NCBI GenBank assembly: GCA_964017145.1
Contig: OZ024841.1
Span: 2,294,001-2,358,000 of the forward strand
Source of the DNA: Agrocybe praecox
Taxonomy: Eukaryota; Basidiomycota; Agaricomycetes; Agaricales; Agrocybaceae
Length of the DNA stretch: 64,000 nt
Reading direction: 5' to 3'
Of the stretch, positions 21,625-32,815 are shown piece after piece. Position numbers and translations under genes: made by a program. Every line of letters begins with the position of its first letter. Position 1 is the first letter of the stretch. Below the pieces are notes generated by a model. The model ran no database searches and was not told the DNA's origin. It was given only the letters and a program-made list of their open reading frames with translations.

Positions 21625-21848
21625 ACAGGCGAGAAAGACTCTGTGAGTTCAGGGAGATGACAGTCTATCTCCATGAGGGCCCCTCCTACCTTTGCTTTCT
21701 GAGCAGGAGTGAGCCTTGAAATTGCCAGCGAATGAATGTCGGCCCTCTTATGATGCTCCTCAGAGAGGAGCGACCTAAGCGGATGGGTGTCTGATAACGT
21801 GGCAGCACGGTAATTAAACCGACCGCCTAGTTTCTTCAGATGGAGGTG
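21625..21848 (-). mobile_element. LINE fragment L7 (RT-RNase H linker)
   Basis: About 220 bp of ORF2 on the minus strand (HLHLKKLGGRFNYRAATLSD, LTPAQKAKVGG). It is bounded by the tRNA-like insertion on the left and, at a fold-back junction near 21845-21855, by plus-strand LINE ORF1 sequence on the right. Confidence 0.8.
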
Positions 21849-23538
21849 GACGCTGATCCACCTCTCGACAGTCCTCCTCTCGCAAGGGGCCTCACACTGA
21901 AGGCGCACTGCTCTCAGGAGCGGTACCACGAATCCAGGACACACCATTCGACGGCCAAGAGGGCTTTAACAACGAAGTGGTGCAGATCCGCCGTGCCCTC
22001 ATGGCAACCAACCGCTGGCTCGACTACTTGGCGAGACAGCAAGACCGCGATGCGCTCCTGGCTGGGGCCCACGACATACAACACCTTGCCGAGTCGATGT
22101 TCGATATTGCGGCGAAAGCGAGGCGTATCTCTGCCCTTCGGACGTTCGACGACACCAAAGACAACATGCAGATTGACGAGACTGGTCACACAGGGACCGG
22201 CGATTGGTCTAACCTAGAGGAGGGGCCCAAAACCCCACCCCAGCAGTTCGGTGGGGGCAGCCTCGGTGAGGCAGCCCTCATTACTCCGCAACCCCCACCG
22301 CTCACAGACAAGGGGAAGCAAAAGGAGGTTCCCCCTCCCACCCGGCCCCCCTGGGACTGGGCCCAAGAAGACTGCACCCGCAGCACCGGCTATTACACAG
22401 CCGATGCAACAACCCAAGGTACCGGAGACTCAGTTCGGACGAATCGTGCCACCGCTTCCTTTTCGACGGACCACTGGTCCAGGCAAAGGGTCATATGCCT
22501 CTCGCCTTAGCCAAGGACCGAAACAACCCGTGACCGTTGCGCAACTCGCAAAGGTCGCACCTTAATTGCCTATTAGTGCAGTGGCACTGGCAACCAATCA
22601 GAATGCAGCGAGGCCGACGAAGTCGCGAAAGCGCAAGTCGCAGCTCCCCTCCTTCGTCGCAGGAGGACCGTCGAGAAGACAGGTCCTCATACAGTTTGAA
22701 AGCGCAGTCCCAACCTGCGACTTCAACCTATATATCATTCGCGCCCGCCGCGCTCTGCGCGACGGCGGCTCCACGCTTCAAATCTTGTCTATGGCCCGGG
22801 CCTACGCAGGGTATACCCTCCACACCAATGGTGTGGCCAACGAGCGGGATCTCGAATACCTTCGAGGTCAAGCTAACGCATCCTTTAACCAGGTCGCTGC
22901 CAGCATCACCGTCAGTCTCCCGGCTGCCACTTTTTTTTTTTTTTTTTAAAAAAAAAAAATCAAAAGACCGAAGTCCCACTTGTATTCCGGTGCGCGGTTG
23001 CAGTCCGGCCGGCTGCCACATCGTTCATCCACATTGTGAATGTCCCGTACTATACCGACGCCGCAAGGACGTCCAGAATTACTTCTGACATAGTGCAGGG
23101 GGCCCTCAAGTCCTCTCCGCTTGGCGGCAACTTATACTTTGCGCGCTTCGCGCGCATAGTACACAACTCTCCGGCTAGCACCATGGGTATGGCCTACATC
23201 GACATCTGGGACTCCAAGTCTGGTGCCCGCGCCAAACAGATCATCAACAAGTCTGTTATGGTACTCGGAAGGCTGTGCGAAATTCAACCTGCCACCACCC
23301 ACACTGGTGTTCCCCTGTGCCAGCGCTGTTGGCGTTGGGGCCACTCCGACAAAGGATGCAGGCTACGTGCCGCGTCCTGCCCCCATTGCATGGGCCCACA
23401 CAGAGCAGATGAACACCGCGACATCGCTAAGTGCTGCAAAGGGAATGCGAAAGCGAACCCACCACTCAAACCCACCCCTGCTGGCCAGCCGTGCCCTCAT
23501 ACGACCCACTGTGTCAACTGCAAGGGGGACCATGCTGC
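21849..23538 (+). pseudogene. LINE fragment L8, ORF1 on the plus strand, broken
   Basis: This covers most of ORF1: the Ser/Pro-rich N-terminal region (AKRALTTKW, ALMATNRWLDYLARQQD), the PPLP.R linker, the core (NLYFARFARIVHNSPAST) and the first knuckle (CQRCWRWGHSDKGC). Several frame changes are seen between 22190 and 22570, and a 78-bp mini-LINE insertion (22931-23008) interrupts the core. It ends at 23538, at HCVNCKGDHA, where the tail of L10 starts. Confidence 0.85.
22931..23008 (-). mobile_element. 78-bp 'dead on arrival' LINE tail insertion (L9)
   Basis: T17, A12 and the last ~49 bp of the LINE 3' end (CCGAAGTCCCACTTGTATTC) are flanked by a perfect 11-bp duplication CCGGCTGCCAC (22920-22930 and 23009-23019). 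It is an extreme 5' truncation. Confidence 0.93.
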
Positions 23539-26394
23539 TTTTTTTTTTTTTTTTTTTAAAATCAAAGGACCGAGGTCCCACTTGTATTCCGGTGCGCGAT
23601 TGCAGTCCGGTCCCTACGTTACATACAACAGCATGCTAAGCAAGATTTACTACTACGCTACGTCTGCGAGGGCGGGCAAAGGCCCGCCAAGATTGTAGAC
23701 CGCCGTTAGGCGGTCAGAATGTTGCTGGTTCGATGGCGCTTGCGCCATCGCAAGCGATTAAGCATTGTGGCTGAGCATCAAGCCCAGCCCACAGTCCACA
23801 TCCCACCCAGCCCACAGTCCACACCCCACCCAGCCCGCAGTCCCCTCACGTTCCAAGTCGCTTCGCTGCTTCCGCTTAGCCCGGGCGCCCCCGAAGGGTC
23901 CAGCCGAAGCCCACAAACCCAGGTACCCACTAAAGGGCCCCGAACGCCCCCACAGGGTCAGCACGAATCCCACAAGTCCGAGTACTGAGGCGCACGCCAT
24001 TGTAATGGCAAAGAGTCCGAAGTCCGAGCGGGGCACGTTCCGCAGTCCAAGAAGAACATGTCCCGCAGGCTGAACCGTAGCCCAGCCTGCTTATCCGACC
24101 CCTGCGGGTCGCCTGAACGCAAACACTGAGTCGTTGTCATCCAGGAATTTGATCAGATGCACCAAGAGTTCCGGTGTCCGACCATCGTGCTCGCGTGTAT
24201 GTTTTGTACACACTTGCAATATATGTGCACGCGTCTGCAGGTGGTGGCCGCATTTGCATGCATGAGGTTCTTGAATGTTGAACCGCTGGTAATAAGCACC
24301 AATGGGAGCGTGATTGAGGATGCATCTGTTCATCCTCGCTACGAGCGTTACCAGCTCGCCCTTCACTTCGCGGAGCCACGTGCCTTCATTGAGGTACATC
24401 GGCTCGAGTGAATCCCCGGCGACATTCTTGAGGCGCATAAAGTTATGTCCTCGGTAGTTGGGGTCTCGGAAGAGTATCTTCCAATCCTCCTGTACTGTTT
24501 TAGTGACGACCTTTCATACACTATCCAAAGAAGTAGCCGGGTGATCCCTGACAGGTTCGACTTGAGCCCGACTGATGTCATTGGCTTCCTGGTGTATCCT
24601 CCATTTCAGTTTCGATAGAACCTGAATGAAGTCTACTTTGCATGCAGCGTCTTCCTCTAGCCACGGTTGTAAGGCTCGACAGATGGCCAAGGAATGTCCT
24701 TGACCACTATGGAGGGTGGGGTCCAGCGCTCGTTTGGCAGATGCCATCGAGTCGGTGAATATAACAATTCGTTCGCAATTGTCCTGCTGAGTGGCAAGGA
24801 CTATCGCTGAGCGAATGGCAAAGAGCTCTGCGTCTGGGGCAGTCACTTGTCCGGCAGGATGCGATACGGTGTGAATCTGCTCGTGTCCCCAGTATAGTAG
24901 GGCAGTCGAAACCGCCTGTCGTTGTACATCGTTCGGCACCGAAGCGTCGACCGCACAGTACACCGTTGTTTCTTGGTCTTGCGCTTCTCGAAGCACTTGA
25001 TTAAGACCTACACGAACTGCGTCCGCTGATTCATCATCAGTTGGGCATGGTTCGAATGTGAAACAGTTGTCGAATAAATCCAACATCCTGTTTCCAGGCC
25101 GAGCCTCTGTCGCCACGGGCAAGAAAGACTCTGTGAGTTCAGGGGGGTGACGGTCTATCTCCATGAGGGCTACTCCTACTTTTGCTTTCTGAGCAGGAGT
25201 GAGCCTTGAGATTGCCAACGCGTGGACGTCAGCCCTCTTATGATGTTCCTCGGAGAGGAGTGACCTAAGAGGATGGGTGTCTGATAACGTAGCAGCCCGG
25301 TAGTTAGACCGGCCGCCTAGTTTCTTCAGATGGAGGTGGACGGGGATAAGGCCCGCGAGGGCCTCAACCCCGCCTGTGGGGGAGGTGCGAAATGCACCTG
25401 TGATCCAAAGTGCCACTTTACGCTGCATTTTGCGCAAGTCTTCGAGAGCTCCCTTGGAACGGGAGCCTTCGAAGTACCACAGACGGCATCCGTACGTTGC
25501 GATTGGTAGAACGCATGCTCGGTACAGTAGTCGCTTCTCCTTGGGATGGAGACCACGAGTTGAGCTTCCAAGCATCTTCATGGCTTTCACCGATGAGAGA
25601 GACTTGGTAGAGTAGAATCGCACATGCTCTTTGAATGTGAGCTTGCGATCAAAGTAGAAGCCCAGATAGCGCCAGACGCGCTTTGGGCGAAGAGGGGTGT
25701 CCCCAGTGTAGGGGGCATATCCGAGGTCGAGAGGTGGCGGGTCGTAGTTGTGCGACCGGTCGAAACATGCGTATTCGGACTTGTTGTGTTCGAGGATGAG
25801 TCCGATGGCAGTGAAGAGTCGAAGGAGGACTGCATAAGCAGCCACGAGTGTTACTGTGTTCTCCTGGAGAGTTTTGGCTTGGGCAATGCATGTGCCATCG
25901 TCCACGTAGGATAGAAGTGATGTCTTGAGGGATATCTTTTCCATATGGTATAACTTCATCACCGGAGCGATGTACAATGCTGAGAGGACGGGGGACAAGG
26001 CGGAGCCCTGTCCCATGCCAACGTCCGCCTGCCGGGGGTCGGATGTGAACGAATTCCACCTATAAGATGTGTATCGGTCAACGAGGTAGGATAAGAAGAA
26101 CCGTGCCACGAGTGGCGAGAACCCCTGCTTCCTGAGTATTGCCTTGAGCATATCATGGTTAAGAGATGGGAAAAACTGGGCGATGTCGAATGCGACAACG
26201 CTGGTCTTAAGTCCCTTAGTCCACCCGGTGCAAATCAGATGGGTAAGGTACAGCCCTGCGTCCTCGGTTGAGCGCTGTCGCACTCCTCCGACTTGGTTAG
26301 GATGAACAAGGTTGAACTTGATCATGTCGTACTGAAGACGATTCGAAATCATCTTCTCAATGAGTTTCCCCGTGGTGTTCAACAGCACGATGGG
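23539..26394 (-). mobile_element. Tad1-like LINE L10, 5'-truncated
   Basis: A T run (23539-23557), four A, the 3' UTR (about 23562-24090) and the RT and RNase H part of ORF2 up to VLLNTTGKL. At 26394 the sequence changes to copia-2 inside the RT. It inserted into the plus-strand L8 copy. Confidence 0.9.
24091..26394 (-). pseudogene. LINE L10 ORF2 (RT and RNase H)
   Basis: This encodes most of the RT (FDIAQFFPSLNH, GQGSALSPVLS, LLSYVDDGTC), the linker (SVHLHLKKLGG type) and RNase H (CAVDAS, PDAELFAIR, FTDSMASA). It then continues to the Cys/His C-terminus (CKCGHHLQTRAHIL) and TAA at 24091. The longest open piece is 26388-24514. A stop before 24514 (LDSV then TGA) separates the last 140 residues. 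The RT N-terminus and the endonuclease are missing. Confidence 0.87.
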
Positions 26395-27314
26395 GCTTTG
26401 AGCTTGGTGCAGTCATCAATAAAGGTAACCCAGTAGCGATAGCCTTCTTGAGATGCAACTGGAAGTGGACCATGAAGATCACAATGAATGAGTTCCAGTG
26501 GAGAGGTAGAAATGCGAGATGAGCTTGGGAATGGAGAGGAAACCATCTTGCCAGCTAAGCAAGGTTCACAGATGGGGTCTGGTTTGGAGTCAGATGTGAT
26601 GATGAGTCCAATGACAAGATTGTCTTTGACAAGTTTGTGCACACTGTCAGTGCTGTGGTGACAAAAGTGCTGGTGCCAGAGGCTGGCATCTATAGGAAGA
26701 GTTGAAGCAGCATTAGCATGCTCCATGGGCTCTGTAGTGGCATTCAAAATGCCATTGTTGCTGTCTGTGACTCTGGCAGTGAAGAGTGTGTTGCCTTTGA
26801 GTTTGAAGTACATGGTGTCTGCATCCACTTCCATCCTGATCCCTTTTCGCTTTGTGAGATATAAGCAAGCCAGGAGATTGTTGCGAAGCTGGGGGACATG
26901 CAAAACGCGAGTCAACTCCACAGAACAGACTGGTTTGCCATTGATAACAGGGTGGATGACCACAGTGCCAACACCAGCTGAGTAAACAATGGTGTGATCA
27001 GCCAGCTTGATTGGGACGCGAAATTCAGTGTAGTTCTGAATCCACTGGCGATGTGGGGTCATATGGCTTGTGGCTCCTGTGTCTGCAAGCCAGTCAAAGT
27101 CCAAGTTGTCTGGATCTGAGGTGGTAGACAATGCACTAGCACTTCCAGCCCATTCAAGGCTCCTTGCATCGTCCTGTGTGCCCTTCTGTGCCTTGAGAAA
27201 GCGAGGACAACTGTGGATGATGTGGGAGTTCATGCCACAAAAGGGACAGATGATAGGAAGAGAAGGACTGGTGGAGTGAGATTGAGCATGTGTGACAGGT
27301 GACATGATTGCCAA
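26395..27314 (-). pseudogene. copia-2 Gag/protease/integrase fragment
   Basis: The open part begins after most of Gag and shows a CCHC knuckle (CPFCGMNSHIIHSC), an aspartic protease (FDWLADTGATSHMTPH), a GAG-pre-integrase segment (DASLWHQHFCHHSTDS) and the start of the integrase core (ELIHCDLHGPLPV, TFIDDCTKL). The frame then runs into antisense LINE sequence. RT and RNase H are absent. It belongs to a different copia family from copia-1 (limited sequence match, different LTR). Confidence 0.85.
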
Positions 27315-27503
27315 GGAATGAAGTGCGATGGAGCCGTGAAAATGTGTAGTGTGGGTTGTAACAGTGCGACAAAGTGTTATTGACAGTTACAAGACAAACG
27401 AGGCAATGAATTGAGTGCAATAAGCAAGATTGCAACGAGATCAAGATAAGACCAAGATAAGAAAAGTCAAATTTAGGGCGTGTGAAGCGCGGGGCCCATA
27501 ACC

Positions 27504-27940
27504 TGTTAAAGGGAGCGAGTGTGGGACGTAGCGAGCTACCTGGTGACCTAATATGGTGCACCCAAGACGAAGGACTGAAGAGCTATGAAGAGCTGAAGTC
27601 CAGAGTGAGTAACTTATTGTATTGAGACATGAGATATACTACTGACCTGAAGTCCAGAGTGAGTAACTGGGGACTTCAGGCTTTGGTCTACAGACTTATA
27701 TATGCTAGGGCATGTAAGGGATGTAACAGATGTGAAACGTGTGAGAACATGAAACATGTATGAGCATGAAACATGTAAGAGCGTGAAACATGTAAGAGAA
27801 CATGAAACATGTAAGGGAAGTGAAACATGTAGCAGAGGATGAAACATGTGAGAAAGGTGAAGCATGTTTCAGTATGACAGAAGTGTGATGAACCTTCGGA
27901 GAGGTCTGGAAGGTGGGGACTTGGAGGGCAAATTCTAACA
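27504..27940 (-). repeat. copia-2 5' LTR
   Basis: 437 bp reading TGTTAAAGGGAGCG to CAAATTCTAACA on the plus strand, the inverse of the solo LTR at 10516-10935. The interior has about eight degenerate copies of TGAAACATGTAAG. Confidence 0.9.
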
Positions 27941-30900
27941 CAGGAGGGGATGGATTGCAAAACGTGAAACCGGATGACGTGTTATTTTTAGCGTGCCTTG
28001 ATCCTTTCTGGCGTTGCGCTATTTTTGGTTATGATATAATCATTTTTTTACTATATTTATTTTGCTTACACAGGAGATTAGATTAGATATAGAAAAAGCG
28101 ACTTGCTTCCTTTTGGTTTTGAGTGGTAGTCCCAATGCGGAATTTATTGCCCTTTTGGGCAAATCTTTTTTTACAATATATATATATATATATAAATGGA
28201 CACAAAAAATATTTTATACACTATAATATGTACTGTGAGGGAGCATGGGTGTAATTATCAAAGTAAATAAAATAAAACCACATGAACGAATGTGAAAAGT
28301 CAGTCAAGAACATCGAGTGCAAAGACGAGAAGGTTCTCGTTTTCAGCGCTCGTTCTCGCCCTCTTTGTCGCGCGTTCACCTTGGTCCAACCCCCCTGGTC
28401 GCCCCTCGTTGCCCTGGCCGTCGTGCATCATCTTCGTTGTCTAGCCGTGGTCCTCCCCGTGGCTGTCCTGTGTCGTCCTCACTTTGGCCGTGGGCCTACC
28501 CACCGTGCACACCCTGGTTGTCGTCCTCGTCGCAGCCATGGTCGTCCTTGGCCAAGTCATCGTGCACAACCGACCCAACCTGCACAACCGACCCAACCTG
28601 CACAACCGACCCAACCTGCACAACCGAGGCAGCCATCGTGCATGACCTAGCTGTCATCGCCACGGTTGCCGTCTTTGTCAGTGCTCGGGGCAGTCATCGT
28701 CGTCCTTGGCCCAGCTGTCATGCACGACATAGCCACTGTCCACACTCAAGCCCTCATGTACGTGGCAGTCGTTGTTGGCCTTGGGCCAGCAGTCCTCGTC
28801 GCGGGGGTCATCGTCACGGTCATTGTCATCTTAGCTCGTTGTCGTCGTGGCTTGTCGTTGTCCTGGCAGCTGTCATCGCCATCGAGGTAGGTGGCAGCAG
28901 TGGTGGTAAGCACCACCCACATCCCTATCCAAAGGGAGGGGCTATTTGGTCGTTCGAGGCCGATGGTGGTGGTAGGTGATAAGGCAGAAATGAACGCGTG
29001 TTGGTTCATTTCTGTCCAAATGAGGACATTCCCACGCCAGCCCGGTTAATAACCAGGTCGAGCTCATCACTGTGCTTGACGATGGTGAGGGTATATAGCA
29101 TGTTTAAATACTCGTAAAATTGTAGAAAAATATAATACCATTATCAAAAGCTAATTGAGTTAAAAAATCAACAGTTCTATATGTTTTCCATGAAAAACAT
29201 TGAAAAACATGATTTATATAGCGAGCATGGCGATTTTGTGTCGACAAATGAAGAAAATACTTCGTATTCTGAATGAAAATTGCTCAATTTTATTTAAATA
29301 ATGACGCTATGTAGTACAATTACACTATCTATGTTTAAATCGCAAAAAATTTGGTCATCAGAGATTGTTATGAAGATGCTATTCACTAATGCACAAAAAA
29401 TGCATCAAGTTGAAAGGTGAGCATATGCACTTTTCATACTGATGAACATTCAAAGACATTTTATAAGTTGATTTTCAATATTTTTTTGGCAAAAGTATTT
29501 TTATTAACTATACTAACATATTCTACGGTTTACTTTATGCTTACCGTTCTCATAAACCTTCTTGTCGTTGATCACGGCGACGAGCTCGAACCGGCTATGG
29601 ACCAGACTATTGTGGGAAAGGCCGGATTTGGATGAAAATGAACCAACGCGCGTTCATTTTCTTCCTCATCAACGCCCATCACATCATGCCGGCACTTTGC
29701 ACATAGCCCCTCCCCTCACTGTAGGGATGTGGGCAGTGTCTGGCAAGGTGTGAGGCACGAACACTGTTTCAACTACGAACAACCATGACCAGGACGAACG
29801 ATGATAATGAATGAACATGAACGACCGTGTTTGACCACGAACAACGACAAACAACGACATTTGACCACGAACGATGTCCAACGTCGACGTCAAACAACGA
29901 CAACGACAAAAACAAACGACGACAGCCACGACAGTGACGACGATGGACGCATGGGGACAAGGGCCACTATCGGGAGAGTGTGCGAGACCGTGATGGTACG
30001 AGGCGCGTCTCGTTCTTGTTGCTGACCCTCCCTCCTGCACTGGCTCACCATGTCTGACCCCTCCCCTCGATGCAGGCATGTAGGTGGTCCTCACCCTCAA
30101 CGACGACGGCCAACAACAGCACCTAGCCCCTCCCCTCAATGCAGGGATGTGGGCAGTGCTCACCGCTCACTGCTGCCATCGACGACGACACGAGATTGCC
30201 CCTCCCCCTCGCGACAGATGTGGACGGTGCCTAGGGCGACACCAACGACACTGAGGAACAAGCGGCTGGGTGGGTACGTGAGTCACAAAGTCAACACCAT
30301 CACCCAACAGCAACGACAATGGCAAGAGAGGGTGAGTACGACATCGAGGGGAACACGAGCAGGGAGGGACAGGTTGGGGCTAAGTACGAGTGGGGAAGGA
30401 TGAGTGGCTGGGTGGGTCGAGGGGGAAGATGACGAGACGAGAACCATTGTGTTCTCATCTCTTCGTTCACCTTCCTTGCTTCCTCTCTCATGACCTCCAT
30501 CCCTTCTTCTTGCTCTATTGCTTTATATATCATAATCTTAATGTATTGTACAGTGCAAAATAAAATGAATTTCCGTATGTTTTTAAAAGATTTACCAAAA
30601 ATAGAAATAAGTGCCAAATAGGGAACTACCGTCTAAAACATATGCTAACAAGTCAGTTTTTTTTGGTATCTGATCTAATCTAGCCCTATGATCATTAATA
30701 TGTAAATTAAATATAGTAAAAAAATAATTATATCATAACCAAAAATAGCGCAACGCCAGAAAGGATCAAGGCACGCTAAAAATAACATGTCATCCGGTTT
30801 CATGTTTTGCAATCCATCCCCTCCCGCCCTCTTTTGATGGCGCAAAGGGCCCCAAAAAATCAAAACATATCCCAACATTATATCTAGCCTTTTTCCGCGT

Positions 30901-30981
30901 CCTGAACGATGCCCGACACAGTGCAGGAGCCCAATTACAGCATCGGGCACTTCGGGGACACTGTTTCTTGCATCCGTCTAT
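27941..30981. mobile_element. KDZ-C-type long inverted-repeat remnant
   Basis: The two halves (27941-29100 and 29530-30981) are diverged inverted copies of each other. The outermost ~140 bp match best (GCGTGCCTTGATCCTTTC at 27989 and its inverse at 30760). Next comes an AT-rich block, then a GC-rich repetitive block, and a ~430-bp AT-rich centre. The left tip was removed at copia-2. The right tip (GACACAGTGCAGGAGCCCAA) matches the window end at 63962-63986. No transposase is inside. It looks like two KDZ right ends joined head to head. The GC-rich blocks contain long spurious ORFs. Confidence 0.65.
28564..28627 (+). repeat. 18-bp tandem repeat (3.6 copies)
   Basis: The unit GCACAACCGACCCAACCT is repeated without change within the GC-rich arm. 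Confidence 0.95.
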
Positions 30982-31321
30982 AAATAACATGTCATCCAGT
31001 TGTATGTTTTCCAATCCATCCCGTCCCATCCCTTTTTAGGTGTGCAAAGTGCATCAAAAAAACATAATATATATATAGAACATATTTCTGACATATCGCA
31101 ACAAAAAAACATAACCACTACGCCTGCAGTGGCTAATTACTATCCGAAAACATAAAAAACAGCAATGTTTATTAATGTTTGGCAACACCAACTGCTCTCT
31201 GCCTGCGACATCGTGATATATCACTGCCGGGGTGGGCAACTGCCCTGTATGATGTATCAAAAAAAGTGCATATTGCTGGGATTGATACATCAGGCTACCT
31301 GCAAAGGGTGCTAAAGTACTC
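30982..31321 (-). mobile_element. KDZ terminal fragment (right end, KDZ-A-like)
   Basis: Read inward from 31321, it matches the tips of KDZ-A: CACCCTTTGCAGG, TGATGTATCAATCC, TGCCCACCCCGG, CACTACGCCTGCAG (inverted), then the shared GGGATGGATTG block. It joins LINE L11 ORF1 at about 31322, so the parent element inserted there and its other end is lost. Confidence 0.7.
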
Positions 31322-32696
31322 TAGGTCATGCGCGTTGGCCACACCATCGGTGTGAAGAGTGTATCCTGCGTAGGCCTGGGCCATGGACAAGATTTGGAGG
31401 GTAGATCCCCCATCGCGAAGTGCCCGTCGGGCTCGTACGATGTATAAATTGAAGTTGCAAGTTGGGATTGCGCCTTCGAACTGGATTAGGACCTGTCTTC
31501 TTGACGGTCCTCCTGCGACTTGCGCTTTTGCGACTTTGTCGGCCCCACTGCATTCTGATTGGTTGCCTGCGCCACTGCATTAATAGGCAATTGAGGTGTG
31601 ACCTTCGCAAGCTGCGCGACGGTCACGGGTTGTTTTGGTCCTTGGCCGAGGCGAGAGGCATACGACCCCTTGCCTGGACCACCGGTCCATCGAGAAGGAA
31701 GCGGCGGCACGATTCTTCTGAACCGAGTCTCCGGCACCTTGGATTGCTGCATCGGCTGTGTAATAGCTGGGGCCGCGGGAGTGGGCTTCTTGGGTCCAGA
31801 CCCTGAAGGTCCGGGCTTCTGAGGCCGTGTGGGAGAGGGTACCTCCCTTTGCTTCCCCTTGTCCGTGCGCGGTGGGGGTCGTGGAGGGATGTGGGCTGCC
31901 TCGCCGAGGCTGCCCCCACTGGGTTGCTGTGGTGGGGTCTTTGGATCCTCCACCATTCCTGACCAATCTCTGGTCATGGACTGACCAGAATTGTCGATCT
32001 GCATGTCGTCCCCTGTGTCGTTGAAGGACCTGAGGGCGCGAATTTGCCTGGCGTTTGCGGCAACGTCGAACATCACCTCCGCCAAGTGTTGTATGTCGGG
32101 GGCTCCTGCGAGGAGCTCGTCCTGTTTGGGTTGGTTGGCTAGGAGTTCCAGCCAATGGTTGGTCACCATGAGGGCACAGCAGATTTGCACCACTTCGTCG
32201 TTGAAGCCCTCTTGGCCGTCGAATGGTGTGTCATCAATGCGTGGCACTGCCCCTCGTTGGAACAATGCGCCTTCGGTGCGGAGCCTCTTGCGTGAAAAGG
32301 ACTGTCGAGAGGTGGATCGGGAGTCGTGCGAGGATTCCCGGTCGTCGTCGTTGTCCATGTTCTTGTCGCGAACGTCCGAGTCGGCATGGGATGGGGCTGG
32401 AGTCGCCTGCCTGCTGACAGGGACATCCAATGTAGTGGTCCTTGGGCTCGCAGACGCGAATGTCTGCAAGCGAGAGGGAGTGGCGCCTTGGCTTGTTGGT
32501 GGTGCAGATCGGCGTGTACCTGCAGCACCCCTTGGTGGTGTTTCAGCCATTGTTGACGAACCAGTAGATGTACTGATTCGATTGTATCGTTACCCGAGTG
32601 CTAGACCCAGTTCCAATTGTATTGCGAGTAAGAGTAAGCGAAAACAATAAGTTGCAAAAGTCGATGGTGGTGGTAACGAGTCAAGAAGAGATGTTG
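31322..32696 (-). mobile_element. LINE L11, 5' half (5' UTR and ORF1)
   Basis: The only visible LINE 5' end: about 145 bp of 5' UTR (32551-32696) and the first ~380 codons of ORF1. It is cut on the 3' side by a KDZ end. It directly abuts the 3' UTR of another copy at 32697. Confidence 0.8.
31486..32550 (-). CDS. LINE L11 ORF1 N-terminal part (Gag-like)
   Basis: An open 354-aa frame starts at MAETPPRG. The N-terminal ~100 residues are Ser/Thr/Pro/Arg-rich. A predicted helical segment follows (NDEVVQICCALMVTNHWLEL, IQHLAEVMFDVAANARQIRA), then a Pro/Lys-rich linker (KPGPSGSGPKKPTPAAP). The frame shifts at about 31486, before the conserved core (continued in another frame to 31326), and the zinc knuckles are absent because of the KDZ junction. 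It gives the family ORF1 start, which the other copies lack. Confidence 0.75.
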   Translation of the reverse strand: MAETPPRGAAGTRRSAPPTSQGATPSRLQTFASASPRTTTLDVPVSRQATPAPSHADSDVRDKNMDNDDDRESSHDSRSTSRQSFSRKRLRTEGALFQRGAVPRIDDTPFDGQEGFNDEVVQICCALMVTNHWLELLANQPKQDELLAGAPDIQHLAEVMFDVAANARQIRALRSFNDTGDDMQIDNSGQSMTRDWSGMVEDPKTPPQQPSGGSLGEAAHIPPRPPPRTDKGKQREVPSPTRPQKPGPSGSGPKKPTPAAPAITQPMQQSKVPETRFRRIVPPLPSRWTGGPGKGSYASRLGQGPKQPVTVAQLAKVTPQLPINAVAQATNQNAVGPTKSQKRKSQEDRQEDRS

Positions 32697-32815
32697 TAGA
32701 CCGCAGTTAGGCGGTCAGAATGTTGCTGGTTCGACGGTGCTTGCGCTGTTGCAAGCGTTTAAGGAGTATGGCCGGGCATCAAGCCCAACCCGCAGTCCAC
32801 ACCCCACCCAGTCCG
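32697..32815 (-). mobile_element. LINE 3' UTR scrap L12
   Basis: 119 bp of the hairpin region of the 3' UTR (ACCGCAGTTAGGCGGT; GACGGTGCTTGCGCTGTTG), without tail or coding sequence. It joins plus-strand L13 ORF2 at 32816. Confidence 0.8.

Larger units (their letters stand above)
26395..27940 (-). mobile_element. Truncated copia element copia-2 (5' part and 5' LTR)
   Basis: The minus-strand element keeps its 5' LTR (27504-27940), the primer-binding site (27491-27503) and Gag/protease/pre-integrase coding sequence. The rest of Pol and the 3' LTR are missing: at 26394 it is joined to LINE L10, sharing GGG at the junction. It lies in a KDZ-type end (right flank from 27941). Confidence 0.88.

Noticed and set aside
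26379..27314. Apparent complete 311-aa copia ORF
   Set aside because: Its end is antisense LINE sequence after an illegitimate junction; it is a truncated Gag/protease/integrase piece.
28170..28192. TATATATATA tracts (also 34494, 61083, 31064, 51850) as promoters
   Set aside because: They occur at equivalent places in KDZ ends; no start site or downstream gene supports promoter use.
28317..28979. Long plus-strand ORF (220 aa) rich in Ser, Pro and Arg
   Set aside because: It lies in a degenerate GC-rich repeat block that also gives long ORFs in other frames; no domain and no intron signals. It is a product of base composition.
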